A stretch of DNA of 64,000 nucleotides, taken from Pogona vitticeps (lineage: Eukaryota > Chordata > Lepidosauria > Squamata > Agamidae). Shown piece after piece: positions 24,800 through 36,536 of the stretch. The translations under genes were made by a program, and so were the position numbers. Location of the stretch: NCBI RefSeq assembly GCF_051106095.1, contig NC_135783.1, forward strand, positions 211,316,472 to 211,380,471. The letters are read 5' to 3'. The notes beneath the pieces were generated by a model. The model saw only the letters and a program-made list of their open reading frames with translations. It searched no databases and was not told the DNA's origin. The stretch's first letter is position 1, and each line of letters starts with the position of its first letter.

Positions 24800-26062
24800 A
24801 AAATCCTAACAAGGCTATGCCAAAAAAAATTGAAAACAAAACAATGGCTTATAGACTAGAAGGATTCAATATACATTTAAGTCCACAGGAAAGGAGATGC
24901 CAAAAGTGCACTAACTATAGGACCATTGAATTAACTTCCTCTGCAAACAAAGTGATGCTCAAGGTGCTACAACAAAGACTTTTACTGTATATGGAACCTG
25001 AAATGCCTGAGTTCAAGATGAATCCTGAAAAGAAAGAGACAGTAGAAATCATATTGCAAATATACACTGGCTATAGAAATGTACTAAAATATATCAGATC
25101 AGTATGTGCTTTGTAGACTACAGAAAAGTATTTTATTATTGAAAAGTTATGTGTAGTTCTAAAAGAAATGGCTATGGCTCAACATTTGATTATCCAGATA
25201 CATAATCTACACTGTAGACAAGAAGTTACTGTTTGCGCAGAATATGGACAAATAGGGTGTTTTCCCACAGAGAAAGGTATCAGACATGTGTGTACATTAT
25301 CTGCCAAGCTGAGCAATCTGTAAGCAGAACATATCATGTGGAAAATGGATTAAACGCAGATGACTCCATCTTACTGAGAGAAAGCAGCAATGACTTGAAA
25401 GAACTTCTGATGAAAGTGAAAGAAGAAAATGCAAAAGCAGGACTGCAACTGAACATTAAATACACCAAAAGTCATGACAACAGAAAAACTATGTAACTTG
25501 TCCATGTCAGATCAATCATCAATCCAAATGGAGACCACAGTCAAGAAACTAGAAGACTGAGATTTGAAAGAGCAGAAATGAAAGAAAGAGAAATTATAAT
25601 TAAGGATCTATTATTGGAGACAAAGGCCAAGATCATCCACACTAACTGCGTTCCTGATTACCATGTATGGATGGTAAAAGCTGAACATGAAAAAAGCTGA
25701 CAGGAAAACAATCATTTTGTTTGATATATAGTGCTGGAGGAGAGTTTTGTCAATATGATGCACCACTATAGAAAGATAAATAAGTGGGTCCTGGATCAAA
25801 TCAAGCCTGAACTCTTCTGAGAGGCAAAACTGAAGCTTTTGTACTTGTGCAAATCATAATAAAGAAAACTCATTGCAAAAGAAAATCAGGCTGTGAAAAG
25901 TTGAAGGCAGCAGGAAAAGAGGAATACTAAATACAAGATGGATTGATTCCCTAAAGGAAGCAAGGCTGCAAGATTTGAGCAGGGTTGGTAATGAGAGGAC
26001 ATTTTGGGGCTCCATGTTCATAGGGTTGCCAAAAGCTGGAGGTAACTTGCTGGCACATAACA
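24800..26062 (+). mobile_element. Degraded RTE/BovB-clade LINE
   Basis: Broken frames carry NYRTIELTSSANKVMLKVLQ (compare NYRTIALISHASKVMLKILQ of BovB), then NADDSILLRESSNDLKELLM (RT active-site strand, with the Y of YADD lost), then a KKADRK..CWRR block. It ends with a GTTGCCAAAAGCTGGAGGTA plus GGCACATAAC tail. Many stops and frameshifts; an older relative of the young BovB copies. Confidence 0.8.
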
Positions 26063-27233
26063 ACAAAAATACCAAGAGGAAGTGTAATTTGGATGGTCTC
26101 TTGTCACTGAAGACACATGGAGGAAGGAGAGCAGAGCCAGAGTACTTGTGACCCACACAAAGTAACAGAATTTACCATATATGTTACCTATGGCAGGTAT
26201 TTGACAGCTCTCCTCATCATGCCTACCAAGGAAAGCAGTATAAATTCATGTTTGTGCGTATGTGTGCTGAGTGAAGGAAGGGAAGCACCAGATGCATTTA
26301 CTTAATAGGTTACAAGTTTGCAAGTAATGAGGCAGAAAAAAACAACGTATCCTGAAAGGATGAATTACAAAAGAAATAGAAGAATCTGTAATTTACTACA
26401 GAGAAGAAAAATGATAAAATGAAGAGAGGTTTTTATGAGAAGGTATGTGTGATATGTATATGTTATGTGCTTGCACAGAAACCTGGTACAATACTAGTGT
26501 AGTGAAAATCTGTAGTCGTGCAGTTGAGCAGGCTTGCACTATTGTGCTAGCAGCTGTGCAACATCATGCACAGCAAATATCCTATGGGTACTACCCTTGT
26601 GTTAACTCGGAAAATGTGCGACCACAAACACAACAGGGCTTTTTCTAGTTTCATATCATCAATGATACATATCTTAGTACTTTACAATTTAATCAGTAGG
26701 ACTAGTAAGGTGTTCTGTGGAATGTGTGAGCTGCGAACTGGAGAGGAAGTATGGTGTACATATGACCCCTACCACTCAGTGTCACCTACAGACTGGCCCT
26801 ACTTCTCACCTTCACAGGTTCCAGATGAAGTTCTGAAAGGAGATTCTATGTGTTTCTAAAGATAAACGTGCTTGGAGTCTTCCCTACAGCTGGAAACACA
26901 ACCAAGAAATCCTGACTATGGGGCAGCTTCTAAGTGTATTGAGTTGCACACACTGAACAGCTCCATGCAGGACGTATAAGCCTTTCTCCTGTGGGCCTGC
27001 TGGGGGAGAGCGAATGGGCATGGCCTTGTGCCTCATCACAGAAGTTCAGTTTGAAGACCTGAATGGATCTTGTCATATTCGGAGGCCAGCAGCAATGTGA
27101 AATCATCGTCTGCGATTGTAAACTTATTCAGGCAGAAGGAATTATTTAGTGAAAATAGTTTAATAACTACTGGGTAAAAAGAAAATACACTGATCAATAC
27201 TGGCATCTTTTAAATTAAAGTTTCAACTCTTAC
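26063..27233. other. CTNND2 intron stretch
   Basis: No gene or clear element recognised. Confidence 0.5.
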
Positions 27234-27307
27234 CTGTAAACGCCTGTTTTGGTCTCTTGCTGGTGAAGAATAAGAACTGATATAGATTGGTGAAGGCTTG
27301 CTGGACC
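27234..27307 (-). CDS. CTNND2: CTNND2 window exon 13 (C-terminal tail)
   Basis: This short 74-nt exon completes a glycine codon and encodes 24 residues, SSKPSPIYISSYSSPARDQN then RRLQ. The acceptor is CCTACAG and the donor is TACAG then gtaaga. It is too short and too flanked by stops to be noticed as an open frame, but phase and protein agreement support it. Confidence 0.95.
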
Positions 27308-28008
27308 CTGTAGGAAAATGGCAACAGAATATTAAAACTGATGTTTGAAGTGATCAAATTTCATGCTGGTTGACTTTTCCTTCATTGAAAAACCTCGAAT
27401 TGCATGAAATATTTCAGCAAATGATTTCAGTATCCTGTTTGAAGGGAAGAAGGCTATAACTAAGGGGCCTGGGATCCCCATCCTGTAGCCACAACAACTG
27501 CAGAAAGGCACTTGGACATCTGTTCTCAATGAGGGTGCGTGCTTCGATTTATTTTTTATGGCTTCACTAGCCTCTCTCAGACTGCGTTTAGCTTTCAGGT
27601 TCCATCCTTCTCCTCAGCCCCATCAGCTGCTTAATGAAGCTAAATGACTGGGGCAAAGAAGGAAGACAAGAAACCCCTTCAGGTAGAATGGGTTACTGCT
27701 TGAATGTGGGGTTTAACCTATAACACAACAAAAGCTTTTTGCCAGCATTCATACCATAAGCATATTTATGGTTCTTGAAACATAATGCCGAGTATTGTAA
27801 ACATGATTTTAAATGGAAGGAAGCTCACAGGTATTTCAAGAACACATTAATTTTGGAAGTATTTCATTGGTGCTTCTGACCCAATTCATTTGTTTGCTTG
27901 TTTTTTTGCTATGTATCATTTTTCTCTCATTCAAGATATGTCTTTTGTAAACAAAGAGGTTAAAGCATAGCAATTCAGCTTCTCCGTTTCATCTCACTGG
28001 TCCCTTAC
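27308..28008. other. CTNND2 intron between window exons 12 and 13
   Basis: 701 bp without a recognisable repeat. Confidence 0.6.
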
Positions 28009-28140
28009 CAGTATAGATGTCTTTATGTGCAATTCCGTCACCCTGGCTATTGTAATACTGCATAGAAGTTTGGGTTCTATCATATTCGGAACGAGGGTCT
28101 CTAATTCCTAATAGTGCCGGCGATGAAGATGTGCTGCCAA
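28009..28140 (-). CDS. CTNND2: CTNND2 window exon 12 (C-terminal tail)
   Basis: This 132-nt exon is split at both ends and encodes GSTSSSPALLGIRDPRSEYD through HKDIYT, with MQYYNSQGD in the middle. Near its end it departs from the human tail (GIAHKDIYTG versus a remembered ATHKGLYPG), normal drift for a disordered tail. The acceptor is TCCTCAG and the donor is ACTG then gtaagg. Confidence 0.95.
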
Positions 28141-28389
28141 CTGAGGAACAAAAGGCGACAGAGATGGGAAAAGAGAGAGGAAGAGAGGTGGGGAAGGAAG
28201 GAGAGGGAGAATCAGATCCAGACCAAGTTTAGGAAAGGTAGCAGACTGTTGTAGGGTGAAAAAAACCTTCTATCGGCAGATTTTTCTAGCCATTTGGAAA
28301 AAACGGGTAAATAAATACATTCTGCAAATATTCACATGGCAACTTTGGAAGAATCATTTGTAACATCTGGGCACTAAGCATCAGTGTGG

Positions 28390-28565
28390 TGCAAGGGTGA
28401 GGGAGCTGACTTTGCACTAGGGGCGAGGGATTCAGTTCATTACTCAGTCACTATTTCTCAGGCAATGTAGGCTCACAGGATTACTGTGAGGACACTGTTT
28501 GGGAAGAAAACTATTTTAAGTTTCTTGAAGAAAAGGCAGGATATAAATGCTCAAGAAAAATAAAT
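28390..28565 (+). repeat. Old tRNA-derived SINE, CORE/MIR-like
   Basis: The order is a tRNA-like head, then TCACAGGATTACTGTGAGGA and a GGCAGGATATAAATG tail. This is the pattern of a common reptile SINE with a conserved CACAGG..TTGTGAGGA core. Diverged. Confidence 0.6.
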
Positions 28566-28609
28566 GGACAAATATATATCATCATTGATTTACTATGCAC
28601 TTGTTGTAC

Positions 28610-28725
28610 ACTGGTTAGAACTTTGGACTAGGACTCAAGAGACTCGGGTTTACATGTCCTTGGCTATGACATGCACTGGATGACTATAGGCTGATCATAT
28701 TCTTTCAGCCTAATCCATTTTACAT
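28610..28725 (+). repeat. MIR-like SINE fragment
   Basis: ACTAGGACTCAAGAGACTCG followed by GGGTTTACATGTCCTTGGCT resembles the tRNA-like head of MIR. Old and partial. Confidence 0.5.
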
Positions 28726-29097
28726 TATTTTTATTTTTTTTTTTAAAATGGGGTGGGGAGGGAAGTACATCACCTCGGGATCATCAAAATAAAGTCAGAA
28801 TACAAATATATAAAAAAGAAAAATAATAATTTTATACCCGTATACACAAATATATGCTACAGTAATATGGATTTGTGTGGGGAGAAAACCTCAACAACTA
28901 ACAGTTTTATCCTGTGGAACCTCTCCAGTGCACTAGGCAAAGGCATTTAAAAAGCAGAACAGTTTTCAAATCTAGGATGATATATAGTTTACCATTCTAT
29001 GATTTTAGTTTATTCCAGAATATCTAAGTCTTAAATAATTTTTAGCACAATTGCCTGAAAGTACTTTGCTAAGTAGCTTGATTTTATATTAGCTACT

Positions 29098-29326
29098 GGC
29101 CCAAATCCTGTTGCTTAGCATAGTACGTTGCACTAGAGCAGGCCTATTGGATCAATGGGGATTTGGTGAATCAACTCCATAAGCTCCATTGATTCAAACA
29201 GACCTACTTAACCGCAACTTTAGTGTAGCAGGCCAATTTGAATCAATGGGAATTTGACCAAATCCCCATTGAGTCAATAAGCCTACTCTAGTACAATTTA
29301 CTATGCTAAACAACAGGATTTTGGCC
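29098..29326. repeat. Palindromic repeat with CAACAGGATTTTGGCC ends
   Basis: The left end GGCCCAAATCCTGTTGCTTA is the imperfect complement of the right end (CTAAACAACAGGATTTTGGCC). The interior also pairs at intervals (TTGATTCAA and AATCAATGGG words). Partial copies occur near 1200, 22270 and possibly 58880. It behaves like a non-autonomous inverted-repeat element; the family is unknown to me. Confidence 0.65.
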
Positions 29327-29652
29327 ACTAAATTACAGATAACAACTAAGCATTTAATAAATAAATACACTGATATATTTCAGATGCTACAATTTTTTCC
29401 CATGCAGTCTTCTAAATGGGGAACAATAAACATAGAATTTTCATATATGCCAGCGTAGGACTTCACCGTACTGCATCAGATCAAACCATTCTTCTAGAAG
29501 CCTATCCCTCACGAGTGAAGAGGAGATGATTAAAGGTCTGAGCCACTAGATGATGCCAAACAGGGAAAAACATAAGTACTGTATCAGGGTATCCCATGTT
29601 GCATATTCATCACAATGGTGGTACTAGGGTATCTCATGAGGCAAACATACTA

Positions 29653-30166
29653 CAGTGGGGTCTTGACTTGAGAACTTAATGCGTATTGGAAGGCGGTTCT
29701 CAAGTCAAAAAGTTCTCAGGTCAAATCTGCATTTCCCATAGGAATGCATTGAAAACCATTTGATCCGTATCTGCTCTTTTCCGTCCATAGAAACTAATGG
29801 GAAGCTGCTATTCCGCCTTCGACCACTAGAGGGGATATTTTGTTTCTTTTTTTCTTAGGTCAAGAAAGGTTCAGGGAAGGCAGGGAAAAGACAGTCCAGG
29901 CAGGACAGTACCAGGCAGTCCGAAGACTGTCTCCCAATCCACTCTCTAAATGCTGGGAGGAGTGAGGAAGCAGACAGGCACCCTTTTCACTGGCCAACAG
30001 TTAACTGAAAGTTCACATTTTGCACTTTCCCTGCCTCCCACGTGGTTTTTTTTTCAGTTCTTAACTCAAATCTAAGTATGTAAGTCAAGTCAATATTTTC
30101 CTATGAGAGTGGTTCTTAAGTCAAAATGTTCTTAACTCGAGCCGTTCTTAAGTCAAGACCCCACTG
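29653..30166. mobile_element. Tigger-like element, second subfamily (514 bp)
   Basis: The ends are CAGTGGGGTCTTGACTTGAG and the complement of CAGTGGGGTCTTGACTTAAG, with flanking TA. The interior contains AATGCATTGAAAACCATTTG, which is shared with the element at 19254. Confidence 0.87.
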
Positions 30167-30933
30167 TACTACTTTTACCTTGAGTCACAGACTTATCCAA
30201 CTTCATCCTGGGAGCTTGGAAAAAGTCAGGCAGACCATTATAGAGGCACCAGGGACTCAACCACCATCTTGTGGCTGGAAGGCCCAGAAGGCCCTGCTTT
30301 TGTAACTGGTCAGCCCCTGAGGCAGAACCTGTCATGGCATTCATTCAGGCCTCCACATATACCATCAAAGGCTTTTAAATCCCTTGGTACTGTCCCAGTA
30401 ACAACTGGATTAGCCTTTTTCCCCTTCTTGTTTGAGAAATCATCTGTATGTGTGGCCTGGCCTAAAGAGTCCCTTCTGGGAGGACAGGGTTCTAATGCCA
30501 CGGTAGAACTCTGGAATACAGGTCCAAGTCCCCTGGTGGCTAATCAGATATGCTACCTTTTCTGGGTGCAATGCTGCTGTTCTTGTGGGCCAGCACTATG
30601 GCCTTTGGCCCCCATCCCAACCTGTGTTACTCTGTCACATTGTATGAATGTAGGAGTTGTCTTGCAAGCCAGTCATCATAAATGAATACCGTTCAGAACT
30701 GCTGCAAGTATTAAGTACTCTAGGAAGTGTATCTGATTAAGTTTATAGACTGTTTCTACTAAAATGTTGTCATAAGAAAAGGTAGGCAGGCAAGCATTTT
30801 TTTAATACTTAGGGTATACTGAAGCAAAAACTGAAGATAAACCTTTAAGATTTTTAAAGGTTTGTGCAAGACCTGTTCAGGAAAATTACCATCAAATTTG
30901 ATCAAGTGCAAAGGAAAAATTTTATTAACTGAC
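30167..30933. other. CTNND2 intron stretch
   Basis: An open frame at 30269-30685 has no recognisable similarity and no splice-site context tying it to CTNND2. Nothing else seen. Confidence 0.45.
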
Positions 30934-31051
30934 CAGACTGAATGACAGGTGACATTTGCTGATTCGTTGTAGACAAGGAAGGATGTGACTTGAATCTGTC
31001 ACGCTCAAGAGTAGACACTGGAGTAATGAAATGATTTTGATTCCACCCATC
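30934..31051 (-). CDS. CTNND2: CTNND2 window exon 11 (start of C-terminal tail)
   Basis: This 118-nt exon encodes 39 residues plus one base, from DGWNQNHFITPVSTLERDRF to QQMSPVIQS. It begins the unstructured tail after the armadillo repeats. The acceptor is CCCACAG. The donor TCTG then gtcagt is weaker than the others. Confidence 0.96.
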
Positions 31052-31182
31052 CTGTGGGATAAGAAAAAGGAGGTCAAATGAAAAAAATGAATGCAATTCA
31101 TTAGGAAGAATTGTTTGGCCTGTACTGTGGAATTCCGTCCTGGTCAACAATAATTTATGTGAGAAAAATATTGTGCTGTTAC

Positions 31183-31267
31183 CTTTTTATAAATGCTACG
31201 GAGATCACGATATTGCCACAATGTGTTCAGCACCTGAGCTGCTGCTTTGACAACCTTTAGTGATGAT
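31183..31267 (-). CDS. CTNND2: CTNND2 window exon 10 (last armadillo repeat)
   Basis: This 85-nt exon finishes the split arginine codon and encodes 28 residues, [20 protein letters not shown] followed by DLRSIYKK. It is the end of the armadillo domain. The acceptor is TTCTTAG and the donor is AAAAG then gtaaca. The intron to window exon 11 is only 131 bp. Confidence 0.97.
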
Positions 31268-32651
31268 CTAAGAAAATACACACACACACAAAAGGGCTTT
31301 TGTTTAGGGCATAGTACTATCAGACATGCACACACAATAGACTGACGCTGGAAATCAAATTTTGCATCCCATGACATCATGTTCCACACCAAAGAAAACC
31401 TGGACTCTGTCCTCAAATTTAATCCAGAAAGTCTGCAACCAGCATGTTAAGAGCTGAAGATGCTTTGATGCAACTCAGAAACAAGTTTCTGTGCATGGAA
31501 TGTTGCCTCTGCCCACATACATGGGGATAAATCCTAGGTGTATCATTCACTAGATACTCAGTGCAGTCAACTGTAATGCCATCTGCCAGCTGTTGGATGA
31601 AATAACTACAGAAATCCATGTCTTTCAATGAGTGATCAGAATTAATTTTCTCAGTGAGAACTATCTTGTGAGATTTCTGAGTTTCTCTTCCATGATATTT
31701 GACATTCATGTAAAATTGCAGAATGGAGATTATCTGGAAGTTTGCAGTGCGGTCACTGATATGTAGGTGGTATTCAGCTCTTTCACTGGGACCAGTGTGG
31801 CAGTGAGTTCTTCAAGTAAGTGCTTGAAATTAAGGTTGATGAGGATGAATCAATAGAAATTCTAGCGTGACAAAATGGATATGATGGTGGTGCTGGCTGG
31901 TTCAGTTGACTAAACTGAAAGGAGGCATTCAAATATTTTAAAAAATATATTCATAGCTGACTGTGCTGACCAGCATTGGGATGGAGGCAGAAGGCCAGAG
32001 ATATTGAGTCCTGTGGATTGGATCCAAAAGGACTGATGTGAAAACACAAAACACTTCCATTCATGTGAAGCATATTATCTTTTCAGTTTTCAGGAGATTT
32101 CAATACATGAGGGGAAAACCTTGCAAATGGCTATTCACTCATATGTCTTTAGCTTCAAGCCACAACTGGGAAGTTAACAGCTATGTTGGAAAAAAGGGTC
32201 CTATTTCATATCACCCAATATTTCTTCCTATTCATGTACAAACACTCAGATCATACTTTCATGCTCTACAATTTAGCACTCCCTTGAAAAATCAAGCAGA
32301 GATTAACTGATTTTTTACATATCCTATATGTAAGCTGTACTGCAAGACACCTACTTTCTGTGAAAGCCTAAACAGCACTGACATTCACAGGGGGTTTCAT
32401 CTTGAGGTGGCCCACAATGTTTTTTTTTTTTTTAACAAAGGCGACAGCATAAAGCTACCAGGTATTGTGTGAGATTTAGAAATAAGTAAGGGAATCTGAA
32501 CCAAGAACACTCGCAACAGATCAGAGCTATCTGAGGCTGGTCAGCTAAGGAAGAAAGACAAGGATGAAGAAGTCAACACTTCCTGTGCTAACAACTGGTG
32601 TAACGAGTTCCTAGTATCAAAAGTAGACAGAAGATTTTTACTTGCACTTGC
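31268..32651. other. CTNND2 GC-AG intron
   Basis: 1,384 bp between window exons 9 and 10. It starts (transcript direction) with gcaagt and ends TTCTTAG. A minus-strand frame at 31419-31709 is unassigned. No recognisable element. Confidence 0.6.
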
Positions 32652-32847
32652 CTGTCACCCCTTCCTTTGGTTATGTTTACCAGCTTTTCTATTCCTCCTG
32701 TGTCAGCCAAAGCTTTGGCATTTTCCATGTTTTTGCTGGTGACCTCATGCAATGCACAACAGATTGCTGCAACAGTGTCATCAGACAGAATGTTTGGTCC
32801 GTTGCCTCCTGGAAGGCGATTTACCAGGTCCCGCATAGCATATTTAC
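32652..32847 (-). CDS. CTNND2: CTNND2 window exon 9 (armadillo repeat 8), GC donor
   Basis: This 196-nt exon is split at both ends. It encodes [17 protein letters not shown] through VNITKGRGD and the AG of an arginine codon. Its acceptor is CAAACAG. Its donor reads GACAG then gcaagt, a GC donor that otherwise matches the U1 consensus perfectly, as is usual for GC-AG introns. The next exon supplies the last base of the arginine codon and the frame continues. Confidence 0.96.
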
Positions 32848-33193
32848 CTGTTTGAGGGGGGAGGGAAAAGGTCCAGACTTCAAATTACTGTGGATATGTG
32901 TTTATCGGCATATGGGACCACGGTGTGAGAAGACATATAGATCCAAAAAGCAGCCACAGGAAAAAAGAGATTTTATTGGAAGAAAAAAAGCCTTGATGAA
33001 AAAGAAATCACTGCACTATACAGAGTAGAAGCAGACACTGCAGTGTCATTTTTCAAATTAAAAATGTACTGCAGTTTTTTTTTGCTAGATTAGCAGAAAA
33101 AAAGTGATGAAAATGGCAACACGCCAAGGGACACACATACACAAATCTGTCTATGTGTTTTAGATAAGCTTGTTTTAGCTAAGTCACAATATA

Positions 33194-33571
33194 CAGTGGT
33201 GCCTCGCATAGCGAGGTTAATCCGTTCCGGATTAACCTTCGCTATCTGAAAACTTCGTTAAACGGAAAGTAAAAAGCCATTCCAAATCGGCTGAAAACTC
33301 ACCGTTTAGCGAAGTCACCGGTAAGCGAGGGGAGGGCGCGAAAACGCTGCGTGCGGCCATTTCGGCTGCTCCGGCGGCCATTTTGGACCCGCCGAACAGC
33401 TGATCCGCGGGTCGCAAAGCGAAGGTCGGTAAGCGAAACGCTTACCGATCTTCGCTATGCGAGTTTCGCCCATTGGGGCCATCGGTAAGCGATCGCATTA
33501 GCGATCGCGGAAACCGCATCGCTATGCGATTTCATCGTTATATGGTGTGCTCGTTAAGCGAGGCACCACTG
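33194..33571. mobile_element. Tigger-like non-autonomous element (378 bp)
   Basis: The ends are CAGTGGTGCCTCGCATAGCG and the complement of CAGTGGTGCCTCGCTTAACG, with flanking TA. GC-rich interior with GGCGGCCATTTTGG (complement of the AAAATGGC motif) at 33373 and several CpG sites. One of the best-kept copies. Confidence 0.9.
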
Positions 33572-33870
33572 TATTAAGAAACCACAATCAAATTAATTAT
33601 GTAAGTTTCAAACAATATGCTTTTCAGATATTTCACCATGGAACAGTAATACAGTTGTGTGTCATGTCCAAGCCAAACTTGGACATGACACACAACAAAA
33701 CAGGATCAATGTTTAAACTTAACCCTGGCTTAAATGGAAGCAAAACAAAACAAAACAAAACAAAAAAAGATAAAGGGAGGAATGCTGTTCAAGGAGAGTA
33801 AAACCAATTCCTTAAAATTGTGGGACTGATGTTTGTTTTTATGAAGAGTTGTGTGAATCAAGATTTAGAC

Positions 33871-34006
33871 CAGTGGTTAACAACTTTGTGTCTTCAGATG
33901 TTCCTGGACTAAAACTCCCAGAAGCCTTCACCACTAGGTGTGCTGGCTAGGATTTCTGGGTATTGTAGTCTAAGAACATCTGGGGACCTGAGGTTAGGAA
34001 GCACTG
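33871..34006. mobile_element. hAT-type short element (136 bp)
   Basis: CAGTGGTTAACAA and the complementary end GGTTAGGAAGCACTG enclose a near-palindrome with AAAACTCCCAGAAGCCTTCA. Flanking 8-bp duplications ATTTAGAC and CTTTAGAC agree at 7 of 8 bases, the size used by hAT transposons. Confidence 0.8.
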
Positions 34007-35073
34007 CTTTAGACAGATAACTTGTTCTCTTCATTTTTCATCCATAAAGAATGGTATCTGAAGATCTTTTGGATTCCAGTTACTTGGCAAATAGATAAGT
34101 TGCACAGTAAACATAGGAGACTGCCACAACCTACAGGGAATGCTTCAGCATGGGCTATTATGCTAATTCAGTGGCTTTTAATTAACAACTTCACCGTAAA
34201 ATGAAAACTGGAAAAATACATTTGTTTATAAACGATAGCCAGCAGGCAGACTTTACAAGGAAGACATTAATTATCTGCTTGAATAGAGTATTCCCAGACA
34301 AACCCTGCAATGTAGTTAAAAAAGAAATACTACTTAATGGCAATATCCTATCAACATGGAATTCTGATGTAAACACAGTGCGATGGATACGGATTTAGTC
34401 ACAATTAGAGTAGACACACTGAAACAATAGGACCTAGTGATATATCATTTCTGCACTAGAGAATGTCTGCTCTTCTCTGAGTCTGACATGAACAGAATTT
34501 CATGCAACTATGATTAAATAATTTTGCCTTTAGGAAATACACCTCTGCAACAATTGACAGGGAAACAAATTTTCAAGGAATCTTATTGTCTATACTCTTT
34601 ACACTGAGGAACCCCACATTCCCTCCTAAGTAACCAGAGGCCGTATTTCTTTCCAGGAATAGTTTCGAAACTAATAGTCTAAATGACAATGTACTTCTTT
34701 CCTTTACAATAAAAAATTAATATAGAGAAAAGGTGCAAGAAAGATTTATCACCTATAGGAAACTGACTATTTCAGCTACAGAAACATCCAGCTGTATATA
34801 TGCTCTTTTAAAAAGAATACTAAGGCAACAGGAGAGTGATTGTCAAAACACATTTTAAAATCTTACTGAATTCAGATGGAACACTAAGTTTGGACGCTGC
34901 TCACCATAATGGATCTTTTCAAACTCGTTTTACAAATACAGCTTCCTGCTTCAAATAGTTAGAAATTGCAGTTGTAGATATAAATAGACTAGCTACAGGC
35001 TTCCAAAAACAATTCTAAAAACTTACACTGTCACATTGACCACCTGGATAGTTAGGTATCTCATAACACTTAC
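34007..35073. other. CTNND2 intron stretch
   Basis: Bases 34373-34450 include the dispersed GTCACAATTAGAGTAGACAC repeat. Otherwise nothing recognised. Confidence 0.5.
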
Positions 35074-35224
35074 CAATAAGTTCCTTGTTACGAACATCTA
35101 ATGCCATATTTCTCAAGGCAGTTGCCACTGAAGAAACAACCCGGTCGTTGTCCATTCTCAGCAGTTCCACAAGAATGGGAAGCCCTTTCTCTTTTCTGAC
35201 AGCGGCTCGAATATAGGCTGCAAA
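35074..35224 (-). CDS. CTNND2: CTNND2 window exon 8 (armadillo repeat 7)
   Basis: This 151-nt exon encodes 50 residues plus one base, from [20 protein letters not shown] to [13 protein letters not shown]. The acceptor TAATAG directly precedes TTTGCAGCC; a second AG six bases into the exon would remove two residues, and I chose the first by agreement with the family. The donor is TATTG then gtaagt. A mariner starts 72 bp upstream of this acceptor in transcript direction. Confidence 0.96.
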
Positions 35225-35296
35225 CTATTACACAAAAATGCCAAATTATTTTAAAGCCTGCCCTTCTGTTTTACTGTAAGTGTAAAAAAAAAAGTA

Positions 35297-36536
35297 CGAG
35301 GGGGTGCTGATAAGTATTGAGCCTTTCCCAGAAAAAAAAAAAATGAGCTAGGAATCTATAAATTGCAGGGTGTATTGGCCAATTCGTCTGTATTCAATGG
35401 TGCAAAAATCAACTACCTATGATTTTAACTTATCTTTCATGTTCAGGTCCAAAGTGAACATGGCAGCACCTCCAGAAAAGTTCAATGTGGAAGAGCATAG
35501 GACCATAATCAAATTCCTGTTTCTCCAAGGGAAAGGTGCAAAGCAGATCCATGATGAAATGTCACAAACCCTTCATATGCAACAGTTAAACCATGGGTTG
35601 TCAATTTTAAAACTGACAATTTCGGTGTTGAAAGTGAGGAACCCAGTGGAAGGCCTGTTTCTGTCTCTGTGCCTGCAAATGTGAAAGCCATCCATGACAT
35701 GATCATGGAAGACCGCCGAATATCAGCCAAAAGTATTGCTATATATTTGAGAAAGTTGGTGCCATTATCCACAACGACTTGGAAATGAGAAAGCTGGCAG
35801 CAAAGTAGATCCCCAAACTTTTGACAACTGAACAAAAGAGGAAACGTGTGGAGTCATTGGTGGCTGTTTTGGAACATTTTGCAAGAAATGAGTCAGATTT
35901 CCTGGGCAAACTGGCAACTGGTGATGAGACATGGATCTACTGTTATGATCCTGAGACAAAGGAACAGTCTAAGGAATGGAGGCACAGGGGTTTCCTCAGG
36001 CCAAAGAAGTTCTGAGTGCAAAGGTTGGTGCAAAAGCAAATGGAAACAGTTTTTTGGGATAAGAAGGGAGTTCTGCTGGTGGACTACCTCCAACAGGATT
36101 CAATATATTACTGTGCTTTATTGACAAAGTTGAGGCAAAACATCAAGGAAAAACGTAAAGGAAAGCTCTGCAAAGGTGTCATCCTGTTGTATGTCAACGC
36201 CTCGTCACACACCGAAGGTGAAACAATGGCAAAACTGACGTCCTTAGGCTTTCAAGTGATGCCCCATCCACCCTATTCTCCCGACCTGGCTCCTTCTGAC
36301 TATTAACTGTTCCCCAAACTTCAAAAAGACCTAAAGGGACAACAATTTGGGAGTGTTCTGGAGGCAGCTAATGCTGCAAATGAGTGTTACGCCAGCAGTC
36401 GGAAGAATTTTTGCAGGGACTTAAGATGTCGCAAGTGCATTGACTTCCTGGGGGAATATGTAGAGTAGTGTGGCAGTTACAGCTTCCTAGCTCAATTTTT
36501 TCTGGGAAAAGCTCAATACTTATCAGCACCCCCTCG
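35297..36536 (+). mobile_element. mariner transposon, near full length, transposase degraded
   Basis: Terminal inverted repeats of about 45 bp start CGAGGGGGTGCTGATAAGTA and are almost identical at both ends, flanked by TA. At 1,240 bp it has the usual mariner length. Transposase pieces in three frames read MAAPPEKFNVEEHRTIIKFL, GDETWIYCYDPETKEQSKEW, and PHPPYSPDLAPSDY. The first catalytic D (GDE) and the third (PSD) are visible; at the second, LYVNASSH has V where DN is expected. There are at least two frameshifts and a stop after SDY, so it cannot encode a working enzyme. Antisense to CTNND2. Confidence 0.93.

Noticed and set aside
30269-30685. 138-residue plus-strand open frame
   Set aside because: No recognisable similarity, no splice or promoter context, and antisense to the CTNND2 intron; likely chance.
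31419-31709. 96-residue minus-strand open frame in the GC-AG intron, considered as an extra CTNND2 exon
   Set aside because: The flanking exons already join in phase and match the known protein without an insert; no family recognised.
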